From Aquanectria penicillioides (Eukaryota; Ascomycota; Sordariomycetes; Hypocreales; Nectriaceae), in the NCBI GenBank assembly GCA_003415625.1, contig PYIU01000008.1, positions 1,426,001-1,490,000 of the forward strand: a stretch of DNA of 64,000 bases, given 5' to 3'. The notes under the pieces were generated by a model that saw only the letters and a program-made list of their open reading frames with translations, did no database searches and was not told the origin of the DNA. Position numbers and translations under genes: made by a program. This document shows, piece by piece, positions 1 through 11,534 of this stretch (the stretch's first letter is position 1; each line of letters opens with the position of its first letter).

Positions 1-3000
1 CAGTTGCAGCTCCACCAAGGGCTCGTTGGAATCCTGCATCAGATGCCACACGATGTCTCGAATGGAAATGTTCCATCTGAGCAAACCGGTGCTGTCAGAG
101 TTAACGTCGAATTTTCTTTGCGACGACGTGATGGCCTTCATCATGAAGAACAGCTCATCCTCACAGGCGGCCAAGTCTCGCTCCAAACGCAAACGGTCTT
201 CCCATCCCCTCTTGTCCAGGTACTTGGAATAAACCTGGAAGTGTTCCTTGATCTCTTCCATCTGCCTGATACGTTGCTGAAGCTTCTGGACCATGGCAGG
301 GGCGCCACTGAGATCGCTAAAGTCAGACGCTAGAATGATCTTCTCCAGTCGCTCGCTTCTTGTCTTCTCCAAGGGTTCGTTGTACATGAGAAGATCGAGC
401 ACAATGACGTAGAGAGCGTAGTACTGAGACGAGTTGCACAGAGCTCTGGCTTGGGGAAATTCAACCCAAAGATTGTCCATACGGGTTTCTGGGATTTCTT
501 GCGAGGTGTCATCGGCGCCTTCGGTGTTGACTTCGTCGTTGTACTTGAGACGCAGCGTGTTGTACTTGTCGTATCGGATCATGGCAGAAGTCTTCTGTAC
601 TACTCGCTTGAAGCCGAAAGGATCCGCCTGGAAGTCAAACACAACCTCGAGAGGCACCCAAGGTGGCCAAGAAGACCCGCTGGCTGTGCCATACTTGCTG
701 CCGACATACATTGACAACAGGTTGGTAAGGAACCACTTTTGGTGAGTAACGAAAAACTGGATACTATCCATGTTGACCAGAAATCGGCGCTGGACTAGAC
801 CAGAGACAGTATCCGAGATTCGTTCCTTGTCCATAACCTCCACCACCTTTAGCTCCATGCCCTTCGCGGTGGCTAGTACGACGTGCTTCTTGTTCTTATC
901 ACTCTGCAGTTGGATCTGCGGAGCGATGATTCGAATATGGTAGCTATTTTGAGGAGTGAACTCTTCCGCGATACCGTAGACAAGATCCTCGATTGATCCC
1001 TCCAAAGCATCGTCTTGATTAGTACTCCAAGTAGCGGTCGTGAATTTTCGACCGTCGCCGAATATTTTGTTAATGCGATCTTCGATGTCCTGCGGGTCGT
1101 CCTCAGTCATCGTCGAATCCTTAGAGGATGTGCCGGCGTAACTGCCGTGCGTTGACTTGGGTTTGTTATTCGCCTTGGCTTTGTTCTGCTCCTCCACAAT
1201 ATCCAGGATAAATTTGATGGCCGGCCGGGAAAGGTAGTACACAAATCCTCGCCGTTGACTATTTTGGTGGAAGTAGCGAAGAACAATATTTCGCAACAAG
1301 TTGTTCCACTTTAGTTGCATGTTGTGAATGACGAATCGGTTGTTGAATTCACTTTCAAACTCAGTGGTAGGGGGAATGTGAATGGTCTCGTCGTGCATCC
1401 CAATTGATCCAACAGAACGGGCGCCGACGGAGCGTCTCCGGTCACCATTGGGTCTCTGGCTTTTCCAAGACGGCTTTGCTTGGGTCTGGTTAAGCATTGA
1501 CTCCAAGAACTCCTTCTTCTCTCTTAAGACATGGGTATGCTTTCTCAACGCCTCAAAGTCTTGCACTAATTCGGGGTCTTTCCCATCTGATCTAATGACT
1601 TGAAGCTCCGCCTCGCCCACGTTGCGAGCATGTGTCTGCATCTGAATACCAAGTTGGTCGAGTCGCTCTTGGATCAATTGACCTTGAACTCGAATTGGAT
1701 CGTTGTCGTGGTTCAGGATGCAGAAGTGCGTAGGCTCGTTGCCGAATGGGCTAGTGCGGCTCGGATCTCCAGCAATGACCCCGCCGATATCAGTTTGACG
1801 GAAGTAAGTCAATCTGGGGGCATACACTAGAGGTAGGATCTTTGTATCTGGGTGTGACTCAGTTGGCAGAATCCAATCCAACTCAACAAAGTCATCCATA
1901 TCAATCCAGCTGTAGTCGTTGTCAGGAATGGTGAAGCGAGAAAGGTCGGGTTTTTCATCAGGGTCATTCATCAATGTTGCGATGGTGCCCTTCTTGATAG
2001 CCTCAGTCGTAGTCCCCTTCAAGCTTGCAGACACAGCTCGCACATCGGCGCTTACAAGATCCAGTTGGGCAGCGTGGATCTGGATACCAGAGGTTCGGGC
2101 AGTTTCAGTGTTGCGGCTTTTACCCAGAGTGTTGAACTCTTCTCTTCGCTGATGCAGGTCCAACGAAAAGCTGTCGAAGCGGACCTTGACACCGGTAGCA
2201 GACACAGCATTCTCCGAATAATCCTCTGCATCCTTGTGCTTATAAATGTGACTCAAGAAGAGTGGCGCCAAGAGAAGGTTATACTTGACAGTTGCCAAAT
2301 GCCGACCGAATTTTTTGCTGTTCTTATCACGGCCAGGGAAGAGAGTGCCCTGGCGAATGGGTAGCGATAGTGGCTGCCCAAAGAGTCCCCACCAAGCGAA
2401 GAAGTGAGTAAAGAATCGTGGGGTGAGATGGACCGTGTTGTAACTTCGTGATGGCTCTGGGTTTTCGGACAACCAATCGCGGTCAACTGGTGCTCTGACT
2501 GCGATTGAAAGATGGATGTGTCGACTTCTAAAGCCTCGCATGGAGTCGTATGGTAGTCCGTTTTCGGATTTCGCAAAATGCGGGTTCTTAAGAACAATAT
2601 CGTAGTGAGGCTTGAAGTCGAAACTTCGCAAACCATCCTCGATCGCACGTTCGAAGATCAGGCCTCCTAAGAACTGAACCTTGCCAGAGAGTTTCATTAC
2701 AACCTTCTTAAAGCTGGCCTCGGACTTATACTTGTCTTCAGTAGGGTGCCTCTCGAGTTCGTTCTGCTGTCGTGCTGCTTCTCGAAGCTCATGGCTGTAG
2801 TCTGGGATTGCAAGTACGTACTCGCTACTCTCGATAGCGATGAAGCGCTTCGGATCATCCTCAGCATTAATACTCCACTTGACATCGTTGCGCCAGCACA
2901 TGAGAAATCCGGCTCCGTTTCCGACCAAGTCGTATGGATCACGGGTACCCTTGAGAGCAAGATGCATGTCACCATCACCTTTCCAAGCCGCATGGATCCT

Positions 3001-6000
3001 GGAGTGGAAACTGAGACGGAGCTTATCCCAAAAGCCAACGCGCTCGGATGGATCTAGCGGGGCTTTGGTAAAGGATTCGATCACCATCATCATGTCTTGG
3101 ACAGCTGGCTGATAGCACGGGCCCCATGTGATGCGGGTTGGTAGCGCTGAGTTGACATCCATGAACACGTTGGAGTATGACTTGACTGGACCAATTGTGC
3201 GGCGAACCTCAATCGCGAAGCTACCCTCGTTGGACAACGGATCAATTCCTCTAGGAGGGATAACATTGACTCGAACTCTGCGGGTTGACTCGACGCCTCG
3301 GAATTCCTCAGCAATGACGAAGTTTGACTTTAATGATACAGCCTGAACCTTGGAGGACTGCCCATACTTCATCGGAGGGAAGTGCAATAGTGGCAGAGGA
3401 TAGTCACGAAGCGTTACCTTGGCTTCGCCCATCTCGATACCGACATGCATTGGCACTAATAAACTGTATTGCATGTCCTTGGGCATCCCCTTTCCAATCT
3501 TGTGCAGGAAGTCTGGCAGGTCTTTCATCGGGAATGTTGGCTTGTCGACCATGAAATGCAGGTCTGTAATCATTGTGGACATCAATGCTGGTCTGCAAGG
3601 CACCTCCAAAACATTCTCAGCCTCCTCAACATCATCTGGCAACTGGTTGGCTCCCCAGAACTGGCTTCGAGCTTCTTTGACTTCATTCTGGCAGACCTCG
3701 TAGGCCCTGTCAATTCGCCTCTTCCAGCTCTGAGCGTTGAACATGTCCAAGTGTAACCGGGCATCGTGCTCTGACACTTTGGAATAGCCGTTCACCCCGG
3801 TGCTCTCAGACTCCGGGTCGTACCTCGGCACCCGTCCACGATTGGCACTGCTGTTATGGCCATCGGTAGGGCTGCTCAGAGCATCCATACTTCGACTACG
3901 ATGGGAGGCCGCAGATGATACGTCAGCTCGTCCTCGCGGGAAGGTTGATCTGGACCGCATCTTGCTGCTTCCCCTTCGGATCTCGTCCTCGCGAACTCTC
4001 TTTAACTTCACTCGGAAGGCATCTTCTCGGGCAAGTCGCTGTTTTTGTTCAATGCGACCAGTTCTATAAATCATACCCAGTTTCCACTCAAAAGCGCCGT
4101 CTTCCAGATCAAAAAGGAAGTTGCGTGTCCTGACAGATATCTTTGGAACTGACTTGGGCCCTTCAGGAAACTTCTCAAGGATGTACTCGTTGGTACCTGT
4201 CTTGAAACGATGATGAAGTTGTTGAACTGCCTTGATGACATTGATGAAATTGTCGCTGATTTGGCTTACAATGACTTCGTGTGGAACGGCAATGCGAACA
4301 GCCTCGGTCACAATATCAATCATGCGGTCTTCAATAAGGGGACCGGTGGGTGATTTCCGCCTGGACTCGCGGAAATCGAGACGTCCTGACTTGATGCTCA
4401 CCAGCCGAGCCCATACATTGCGCATTCGTGGCGGCTCAGTATAGAGTCGAACCAATTTCGCGCCAATGTATGGTGTGGACCACCTCTGTCGACCCATTTC
4501 CAAGCCATACATGTGCAGCATCATGCCAGGGTCAGATGGCATCTCGGCCTTAAGCTGTATCAAAGCTGCCTTAAAGTCAAGTGTGACCATCTCCGGTCCA
4601 GTGGAAGTCGGCCCGTGGGTAAGGTCATAGGAACCTGGGGGGGCCAGATGACTAGAAGCCGGTGGCGATAGGCCCTTGCCAATTCCCTCTTGCTTGCGTC
4701 GGGGAAAGTCGCGACCTGTTTGCATGAAGGCTTTTCGCAACGTCATAACGGCAACTCCCACCGCGTAATGGCGGTAGAGGGAGTATTGAGCAAGGATGGT
4801 CCGGACGAGAACTTGAACGTTGAAAAGAGGACCGTGGGAGTCGCTCGATGCTGATAGTGACAATTCGAGACGGGGGATACAAATAAATGGCTCCGGCTCC
4901 AAACTATCCATGGCATCCATGATTTGGGCCTCAATTCCTCGAGCAAACATTGTAAGTCGACGGCCATCACCAATGTTCTGGGGTTTCTTCCTAGGCCGCG
5001 GGGATGCGGACGGAGGCGTCAGGTCAGAATCTGACTGCGTCATTGACCGACTGTTAGCACGTCTTCTAGATGGCCTCCTCTGTAGTCCGTCAAAGCGGTG
5101 GGCACGATACTCTGCAGCCAAATTGTCCCAGTGTAAGAAAACCCCACGAGTCTCGTCTGAAATATCTTCGTCAATCCCACCAACTTCGACGCTGAAGTCT
5201 GTGACTTCGACCTGCCACCTAAGGAGCCAGCTTGGCATTGAACGAAGGAAGTTCTTGCCACTGGAGGCTTTGACGACGCTACCTTTCTCCGGTTCTACGT
5301 TGATGCGTAGCTCCCGGACGATTTGACGAAGGCCATCGGTGATTTCTGGTCTAACCATGCTGACGGAGGCTGACTGGAGATTTCCAGTCATCTCGACGTA
5401 TACATCAGGTCGTGCGCCGAGATGCACTTTCATGTCAAAGGATTCTGTGGTGATGAGATTAAATCGGCTGCCCGTATTAGTCTGGTAGTAAAGGTCATGA
5501 GATTGGAGGCGCACGGCGCCATCCAGAGAGTAGTGGAGGTCTTCGACCATAGAATGGGATGATTCCATATCCAGAGAGATAGATGAGATTGACGAGATGA
5601 TGAGATCAAAGTCGTCTGGGTCTTCCGTCCTCTGCAATGGCTTGAGTTTGATACGCACGACTGGCTCGTGCATGGAGAATTTGACATTTGCCTTAGGAAG
5701 GAGTCGCGAGATGAGATGTCGATTTTCGGGTTTGGCCTTCTGGGCCTTAGGCTTCGACTTCATCAAAGCAAGGAGGATAGGCAAGTGGCGGGGGTCAATG
5801 TCGACCGAGGGCGAAGTAATGACAGAGTTGGCAAACATAATGTTTGCGTTCTTCTCCTCGACTACTCCATCCTGTAATACTTCGACAGTTTTGGATAGTA
5901 AGGTCGTCTTTACTGTGGTGGTGGCCATTGGAATATATATGAGTCGATCTGACTGGCCTCGACCGTCGTCGAGACCAACTGATATCGATAGGGCAGCTCC

Positions 6001-7200
6001 TAAAGCCTCGTGGGCAATGGCCTGAGGTGGGAAATACATTCTGTGCGCTGGGGATTTGGGATCAAGTCTATGAAGATCAATACCGACCTCCTTCATTGCA
6101 GCGTTCAGCATAATAGGATCAGCTCCAGTTTTGACAGAAGTGGCCTTTGTGGTGACGCCGAGGAAGCTGACGGCGAACTGGATTTCCTTTATGCCTCGCA
6201 GGATCGAACTAAAGAACTCTTTGGAATCGGACACGGTCCTCATCAAGTCTTCGTTTGCATCCTTGGGCTCCTCCATTTCTTGGTCGACCCTGCCGAGGAA
6301 GATATCGATGGGTTCATCAGGAGGTGGGGTAGCTTTGGAGTCTTTGCGGCATTCCTTCAACTTGTTGAGGCAAGTTTGGATATCGTCAAATGGGATGTGA
6401 AGTCGGCCAAGCTTCAGCGATACCGCAGCATCCCGCAACCCCTCTCTTGACTGGTGCAGGAACCCGTGGACGTTCAGAAACACATGGTCCAGCAACTCCA
6501 TCGACTCGTTGCCATCGGCCGTAAACAGAATACTCCGAATAGTCATGGTCCACTCGGCTTGTCGATCCTTGCTCGGGGAATGCTTTCGCTGCATAAAGAA
6601 ACGGGCGCGATCGACCATCTTGGGTCGGGTATCGACCGAGAGGGTAAAGCTTCCAACTTGAACATTTCCAACATCCACGATATTGACGGAGCAGTTTGTA
6701 GCGACCACGTCGATCAACTTTAGCCAGTTGATGTTCCTATGAAGCCTCTTGATCTTCTCCTTGGCGTTTGTAAGCTTCTTCCATGTTTCGCTCCGAATGA
6801 TCGAATTGGAGCTCCGCTGAGAGCGCGAACGGGGGATGGTCGTAGATTTGGCATTGGCAGGTTTCTCTTCATCGAGCTTGGGCTCGGCGGATTCAGTTGT
6901 CGACTCTGTGGATTTGTTCCCTTCCAGCTCTCGAATATCCAACGTGACAACGAGTTCGCTCAAAACCAGACTTAGCCATGTCGGCTGGGCAAAAGTCGGC
7001 CGGTGAATGTTGAGCCCCAAGCCCCGAATCTCGATCCTACATCCATCTCGCGGCGTGTATGCAAGTCGTCGAAGCGAAAAGTAGCCAATTCTCTGGATGG
7101 AAATTCCAGTAAGGATTCGAAGAACTGCAAGGAAGACGAATGACGACAAGTAGAGCAGCACAACAAGGCCAAACACGAAGGTCGGGTTTAGGAGAGCCAT
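1..7200 (-). CDS. FMP27: FMP27/BLTP2-type bridge-like lipid transfer protein (C-terminus beyond window)
   Basis: A single open frame of 2400 codons runs from the ATG at 7200 to the left edge without a stop or intron, so the protein is larger still; fungal FMP27 proteins are usually close to 3000 residues. Residues 5-27 form a hydrophobic N-terminal anchor, followed by a chorein-like region of repeated beta-strand character. The family signature GFWDK lies near residue 1389 (around 3022-3036), in the context RVGFWDKLR. The family (yeast Fmp27/Hob1, animal KIAA0100, plant SABRE, fly Hobbit) forms long hydrophobic grooves that move lipids at ER contacts with plasma membrane or mitochondria. A basic, serine-rich linker lies at about residues 1080-1125. 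Family membership rests on the GFWDK motif, the length and the N-terminal anchor. The Apt1-like C-terminal part cannot be seen. Confidence 0.9.
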   Translation of the reverse strand, partial: MALLNPTFVFGLVVLLYLSSFVFLAVLRILTGISIQRIGYFSLRRLAYTPRDGCRIEIRGLGLNIHRPTFAQPTWLSLVLSELVVTLDIRELEGNKSTESTTESAEPKLDEEKPANAKSTTIPRSRSQRSSNSIIRSETWKKLTNAKEKIKRLHRNINWLKLIDVVATNCSVNIVDVGNVQVGSFTLSVDTRPKMVDRARFFMQRKHSPSKDRQAEWTMTIRSILFTADGNESMELLDHVFLNVHGFLHQSREGLRDAAVSLKLGRLHIPFDDIQTCLNKLKECRKDSKATPPPDEPIDIFLGRVDQEMEEPKDANEDLMRTVSDSKEFFSSILRGIKEIQFAVSFLGVTTKATSVKTGADPIMLNAAMKEVGIDLHRLDPKSPAHRMYFPPQAIAHEALGAALSISVGLDDGRGQSDRLIYIPMATTTVKTTLLSKTVEVLQDGVVEEKNANIMFANSVITSPSVDIDPRHLPILLALMKSKPKAQKAKPENRHLISRLLPKANVKFSMHEPVVRIKLKPLQRTEDPDDFDLIISSISSISLDMESSHSMVEDLHYSLDGAVRLQSHDLYYQTNTGSRFNLITTESFDMKVHLGARPDVYVEMTGNLQSASVSMVRPEITDGLRQIVRELRINVEPEKGSVVKASSGKNFLRSMPSWLLRWQVEVTDFSVEVGGIDEDISDETRGVFLHWDNLAAEYRAHRFDGLQRRPSRRRANSRSMTQSDSDLTPPSASPRPRKKPQNIGDGRRLTMFARGIEAQIMDAMDSLEPEPFICIPRLELSLSASSDSHGPLFNVQVLVRTILAQYSLYRHYAVGVAVMTLRKAFMQTGRDFPRRKQEGIGKGLSPPASSHLAPPGSYDLTHGPTSTGPEMVTLDFKAALIQLKAEMPSDPGMMLHMYGLEMGRQRWSTPYIGAKLVRLYTEPPRMRNVWARLVSIKSGRLDFRESRRKSPTGPLIEDRMIDIVTEAVRIAVPHEVIVSQISDNFINVIKAVQQLHHRFKTGTNEYILEKFPEGPKSVPKISVRTRNFLFDLEDGAFEWKLGMIYRTGRIEQKQRLAREDAFRVKLKRVREDEIRRGSSKMRSRSTFPRGRADVSSAASHRSRSMDALSSPTDGHNSSANRGRVPRYDPESESTGVNGYSKVSEHDARLHLDMFNAQSWKRRIDRAYEVCQNEVKEARSQFWGANQLPDDVEEAENVLEVPCRPALMSTMITDLHFMVDKPTFPMKDLPDFLHKIGKGMPKDMQYSLLVPMHVGIEMGEAKVTLRDYPLPLLHFPPMKYGQSSKVQAVSLKSNFVIAEEFRGVESTRRVRVNVIPPRGIDPLSNEGSFAIEVRRTIGPVKSYSNVFMDVNSALPTRITWGPCYQPAVQDMMMVIESFTKAPLDPSERVGFWDKLRLSFHSRIHAAWKGDGDMHLALKGTRDPYDLVGNGAGFLMCWRNDVKWSINAEDDPKRFIAIESSEYVLAIPDYSHELREAARQQNELERHPTEDKYKSEASFKKVVMKLSGKVQFLGGLIFERAIEDGLRSFDFKPHYDIVLKNPHFAKSENGLPYDSMRGFRSRHIHLSIAVRAPVDRDWLSENPEPSRSYNTVHLTPRFFTHFFAWWGLFGQPLSLPIRQGTLFPGRDKNSKKFGRHLATVKYNLLLAPLFLSHIYKHKDAEDYSENAVSATGVKVRFDSFSLDLHQRREEFNTLGKSRNTETARTSGIQIHAAQLDLVSADVRAVSASLKGTTTEAIKKGTIATLMNDPDEKPDLSRFTIPDNDYSWIDMDDFVELDWILPTESHPDTKILPLVYAPRLTYFRQTDIGGVIAGDPSRTSPFGNEPTHFCILNHDNDPIRVQGQLIQERLDQLGIQMQTHARNVGEAELQVIRSDGKDPELVQDFEALRKHTHVLREKKEFLESMLNQTQAKPSWKSQRPNGDRRRSVGARSVGSIGMHDETIHIPPTTEFESEFNNRFVIHNMQLKWNNLLRNIVLRYFHQNSQRRGFVYYLSRPAIKFILDIVEEQNKAKANNKPKSTHGSYAGTSSKDSTMTEDDPQDIEDRINKIFGDGRKFTTATWSTNQDDALEGSIEDLVYGIAEEFTPQNSYHIRIIAPQIQLQSDKNKKHVVLATAKGMELKVVEVMDKERISDTVSGLVQRRFLVNMDSIQFFVTHQKWFLTNLLSMYVGSKYGTASGSSWPPWVPLEVVFDFQADPFGFKRVVQKTSAMIRYDKYNTLRLKYNDEVNTEGADDTSQEIPETRMDNLWVEFPQARALCNSSQYYALYVIVLDLLMYNEPLEKTRSERLEKIILASDFSDLSGAPAMVQKLQQRIRQMEEIKEHFQVYSKYLDKRGWEDRLRLERDLAACEDELFFMMKAITSSQRKFDVNSDSTGLLRWNISIRDIVWHLMQDSNEPLVELQL

Positions 7201-7238
7201 GATTTGTTGACTCTCGCGGGCCTCTCCCGCCTAGCTAT

Positions 7239-7307
7239 CTGAGGGACAGGCGACTAACATCAGCATAGGGGCGGTGTGAAGCAGGTGGCGTGTTATTCGC
7301 AACTTAC
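7239..7307 (-). other. Predicted 5'UTR intron of the FMP27-type gene
   Basis: On the minus strand a GTAAGT donor (7302-7307) is followed 69 nt later by a CCCTCAG acceptor ending at 7239, with a CTGAT-type branch candidate between. It lies 39-107 nt upstream of the ATG at 7200, so it would be a leader intron. This is sequence-signal evidence only. Confidence 0.4.
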
Positions 7308-9875
7308 CAGTGTTGCTGGCAGAAGAGGTATCATGTCCTCACTTTCACTCAGAGTCGTTGTGAAGGGGGGCTACGCCATCGCCGCGGGTTCAGGTGTGAG
7401 TGGTTGAAATGGAAGAGAGGGATGCCGAATTTCCGGTGCGTGCCCACGACGGCCCTGTCGCCGGACCTCCTGGATAACCGAGGAAGAGCTCTCCACAGAA
7501 ACAAGGCAATGGAGATAGCTCGGATATGTTTGTAACCAGGAGCTCTGGTGTTTTGTCGTCGGAAGGTTCGGCGTGGAGTCGAGCTCCCAAGGGGCGACGG
7601 GTCAGGGTTGGCGGCGGGTTGGAGCCAGATAGTCGAAGCTAGGAGACCGGCGTGTTGGGTGTTGTGACGTCAAGGGCGCCAATCGTCGAAATCGAGGAAA
7701 AGGGGGCGACAGAAAGACCACGCAGCTGGGGGCGCGCTGGACCACTATCAAGGCCGACAACGACGGTTAGAGGGAATGGCGAGGCAGCGGCGGAGAGGGC
7801 TGAGGGTTGGGAGGGGCGTCGAGGGGCTGGCGACGAAAAGATACGTCGTCCGTCTTTGAGATGGGAATGGCCCTGGAAGTTTAGTGATTGATGGAGTAAG
7901 CCATCCATCAGCCATGCTACCATGCTCTGTCTGGGTGTCGTTGTACTATGTACGGACAGTGTGCTCCGCACTCCGTGCTGAAAATGGATGGGCCCCTGTC
8001 CCATGAGGTTTCCTCAGTGACCTCCAGGGCCCATTGGGGGGGGGGGGTCGCTAGACATGTTCCGGGGCCCATAGCCCCAGCGGCTCGGGTCCCCGTAGTG
8101 ACCATACCACAAGTGTCTACAGTGGGTGGCCCCAACTGTGCCTGAGCCATTGGATCGCAGCCAGGCTGTCAACGTCAACGTAGGGCAGGGAGGTCCCCGG
8201 CGCGCGAGGGGGACGTACTGCACCAGCCACCTCCCGCAACTTCGACTACTGTGTCTGGCGCACGGGCCACCCCACACCATATTTCCACAATTCCCACTGC
8301 ATTTTTCAATCCGTGAAGGGTACGTACCGCCGCCTCATACGCAACCCATTTAACACTCCCCATAATATCCCACAAACAAATACATGTAATTTTTCTTGTA
8401 ATCTCGGCGGGATCGACGCCGGACCGAGACCACGCCCAACAAGGCGGATTGCCTCTGCTGTGCTAACGGCACCAAAACTGTGCCGGTGCTGCGCCAGTGC
8501 GATGCGAGTGCGATGCTAACAAGTGCAGATGCGATCGATGCCCTCGTTGGCCAGCTCGCTTCATCCGACTCTATCAGCGACAAAGAATGCAACGCAACAG
8601 GTTGCACTCCACAGGTCGAGCCAGCGCGTCCCCTCTTGGTGGTACAAACCCTAGGCGCAGCAAGCACTTGCAGCTTTCTTTTTCGGCCAGTTGCTTCTGG
8701 CGGGCCGCCTATTGTGGCTCTCACGTCAGTCCACTTGCTAATGCCACCTGCCGACCTCAGTTACAGCTAGACCGTCCAATACGTGTCGTTTCCCGGCACC
8801 TCTTTGCATCTACGGCGAATTGGCTATTGGTCGTTTCGTGATGTGATTCCTATTTTCGGTGCGGGGAAGGTGAATCGCACACCGTCTTTGTTCCCTCGGA
8901 GATGGTGGTGGTTTCATTCCAAGGCATCTGTTCTGCAGATGTCGTCTTCGGCAACTGGCCGAGTATGTACGCCACCACCATCATTTCTCGGTAACGTGTT
9001 CGTACTACCTTCTTAGATAGTCCCAGCCAATACTTGACAAGATCTGGCTGCGTACCTAGCCACCATCTTGCTCGGTGCTACATCTCTTTATTTGTTTTGG
9101 TCACCCTTGTCATTTCAAACTGACCAACGCTTCAGTGCCCAAACGGAAGATCTACGCACTAGCAAACTAAAAGGTCGTCATTGAGACCGTGCCAAAGGAG
9201 CCTAATACCAAGCTGAACCTTGCTCCTTGCCTTATTAGCTTCCTGGCTATTGACGGCTGGACAAGTGACACCCTTTTTAAGCCACACACTTCAATAGCAG
9301 CTACAAGTCAATGAGAGCCCCGTGTACACACACGCGAAGCAAAAAGCGTCATCCTTGTTTCATCCCGCTGGTTTCTTTTCCAAATGTATCATATCTCGGT
9401 GGCGTGTCATAGCGCGCTGGGTCGACCGTTTCCAACCGCCCGTAGATGAGCACATCCATCGATAACATGTCATGCCATGCCATGCGACGCCATGTTACCC
9501 TTCATATTTGCTTGTCCGGGGAAGCTATCATGTTGCAGCTATTGGCCAACCGCCAAAGGTGTGTGAAGTTGTTGGGGATCTCAGGTTTGTTGGTGAGGCT
9601 CCGTGCAATCCCTGAGAGGGCGGGGTTCGGATGGTACGTAGTCACCGACTACCGTCGATTCAACGTTGTGCGTTGTGCACCATGTACCGATGCGTGGCGC
9701 ATGGCTTTTGAGAAGAGCCATTTTCAGCCGCTCATCCAGATGAGTGAAGGAAGCCAATGAGATGGCAAATATTCCCTCCTGGCAATGCAGGGTTAATCTA
9801 AATTTCTCAGGAGTTGTCAAGCAAGACGACGAAAATAAACGTGACATGAGATATAAACATATTCTTTTTTGTCTA
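7308..9875. other. Intergenic spacer, about 2.6 kb
   Basis: This stretch separates the start of the FMP27-type gene from the 3' end of the Tim17-like gene, both on the minus strand. Open frames are short, lack conserved motifs and overlap one another. It contains a run of about eleven G at 8037-8047 and an ATGCC-rich stretch at 9466-9495. No RNA gene or transposon is recognisable. It must hold the FMP27 promoter on its left side. Confidence 0.6.
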
Positions 9876-10703
9876 TCATGAAGAAGGGGTATCTTGTGCT
9901 GCTTGTTCCTGTGTTTTCTTCTCCACCGACCTCAGTTCGGCAATACGATCATCGATGAGGGCAATATCAGCCTCAACCCGCAAAATCTTTTCTGACATCA
10001 TATCGATGTATTCCTCATCTGTCAATTTCTTCAAGGGACTCCATTTGGATCGAAACCAACTGTCATTCTCATCCTTGATTTTGGGCTGTCGAGTTGCGAG
10101 ATGATTCGCAATCATCTGCCCACCAGCACCGAACGCCGTCCAACAAATAATAGCTGGAACGATATTTGACGGACCTCCTGTGAATCATATCAATATCATG
10201 TCAAGCTTCTAAGATGATTGCGGTAGAACCTACGGATTAGGCCCACGACTGCACCGGCCGCAGAGCCGGCAATGGTACTGGCCTTGGTTTTATCGGACAG
10301 ATTTAGACGGTCTTCGCCACCCCAAGCTTTCATTGTTACGGATCTGACGACTTGGATGCTGTTAGCCAAATTTGCCTAACCGAAGGAGGTTGGGGAGAAC
10401 TGACACCAGAAGCTGGTTCCTAGGGTGAACCACTGGAAGCCAGACACTGCGCCCCAGATAATGGGGTTGGCTTCTTTGAAGATAGAGCCTCCTACACCGG
10501 CAAAGACACCAACAGTACCTAGCGGAGGAAGTAAGCAGGGTATTTTTTCTTGGTTGAATACGGATGTGAGACTTACCAGCACAGCCGCCAACTTTGAGAG
10601 GTGGGACAAACAAGTCGACAATCTCAGGGGCAAAAATGCCACGTTGGGGGGTTCGACGCTGCATTACAGCTAATTGAGGATCCCGACTGCTGCTGTCTGT
10701 CAT
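9876..10703 (-). CDS. Tim17/Tim22/Tim23-like small membrane protein, 221 aa
   Basis: Four exons give 221 residues: 10577-10703, 10407-10518, 10234-10358 and 9876-10177 (minus strand). Introns are 58, 48 and 56 nt and phases agree throughout; the second donor (GTGTCA) is weak. The middle of the protein has two glycine-rich hydrophobic blocks, one around GTVGVFAGVGG and one around STIAGSAAGAVVGLI followed by IVPAIICWTAFGAGGQ. These resemble the GxxxG helices of the Tim17/22/23 superfamily of mitochondrial inner-membrane (and peroxisomal) proteins. The C-terminal 75 residues are soluble and helical, charged, with a SRKW/KSKWSPLKKLTDEEYIDMM-like segment and a coiled-coil end. The family assignment is by pattern only; substrate and partners are unknown. 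The gene is divergent from eIF4B. Confidence 0.6.
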
Positions 10704-11534
10704 TGTGACAAGGGGGTTGTGTGGTGATGGCGATTTGTGACGATTATGAATGACCGGATGATGATGTGAGAAAAAAAAACGCCGAGGCAAAAAACGAGAC
10801 GAGGGGCTTGGGAGAAAGGAAAACGAAAATGGATAATTGATAGAATTACAGGGAATGATATTTTGTACAATACAATTACAACATAGCTTTTGGGACGAGT
10901 CGTCTGGATGCCGTGTTTGGTGAGGACGAAAGTGATATCGGGGTATCAAAAATGATGGCTGAAGCCGCCAAGGGACGAATGAAATGCTGTCCAAAACCCG
11001 TGACAAGGGCCGAGCAGGCAAGGCCAGGTAAGGCAGGCCAGGCCGACTTGGCCAAGGCTGGTCCTTCCTGGCAGCCTCCCAGCCTGCCACAGAACTGCCA
11101 CAGACCTACCGTAGACCTACCAGAGGCTACAAGCGAGTAGGGAAGGGGACCGGTTGGCGGCGCTAAGCTTCTTTAGGGCTAGCTCCTCCCACTCCTGGCC
11201 GGGCAAAATTAAGGCAACCCTCACAGGCGCCTCCATCATCATTTTTTCCCTACGCCGAGCAAATTTCGTCTCGTCAAACCCCAGACACGGCAACACTCGT
11301 CGGGGGGACCAGCAGCTCTCTCAACAGTCTCCGCCTTGCATCTGCGTGCCAATCCGCTCTTCAACAGGATTTTGGCCGACTTGTCGACTCTCGACTCTCA
11401 ACTCCCGCCTCTCTATCCCCTCCCGCGCCCGACTTTCGTCGCGAGGACAGGCCAACCCCAGGTCGGCTTTGCCCTCTGCAGTCCTACGCGCTTCGGTCTT
11501 GGAATCGTTGCGCGTAGCCGCCTAAGCCGCAATC
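10704..11534. promoter_or_regulatory. Divergent promoter between the Tim17-like gene and eIF4B
   Basis: The 831-nt gap between the two start codons must carry both promoters. It contains an A run (10770-10777), AGGCC/AGGCAG-rich short repeats around 11010-11065, and pyrimidine-rich sequence just upstream of the eIF4B ATG (11300-11430), typical of strong fungal housekeeping promoters. No TATA box is convincing. Confidence 0.5.

Noticed and set aside
8350..8724. 124-codon minus-strand frame in the first spacer
   Set aside because: Short, overlapped by plus-strand frames of similar length, no motif.
10362..11090. 242-codon minus-strand frame covering the Tim17-like start
   Set aside because: It lacks an ATG at its beginning, runs through the promoter and through intron 1, and only its middle part is exon 1 of the spliced gene.
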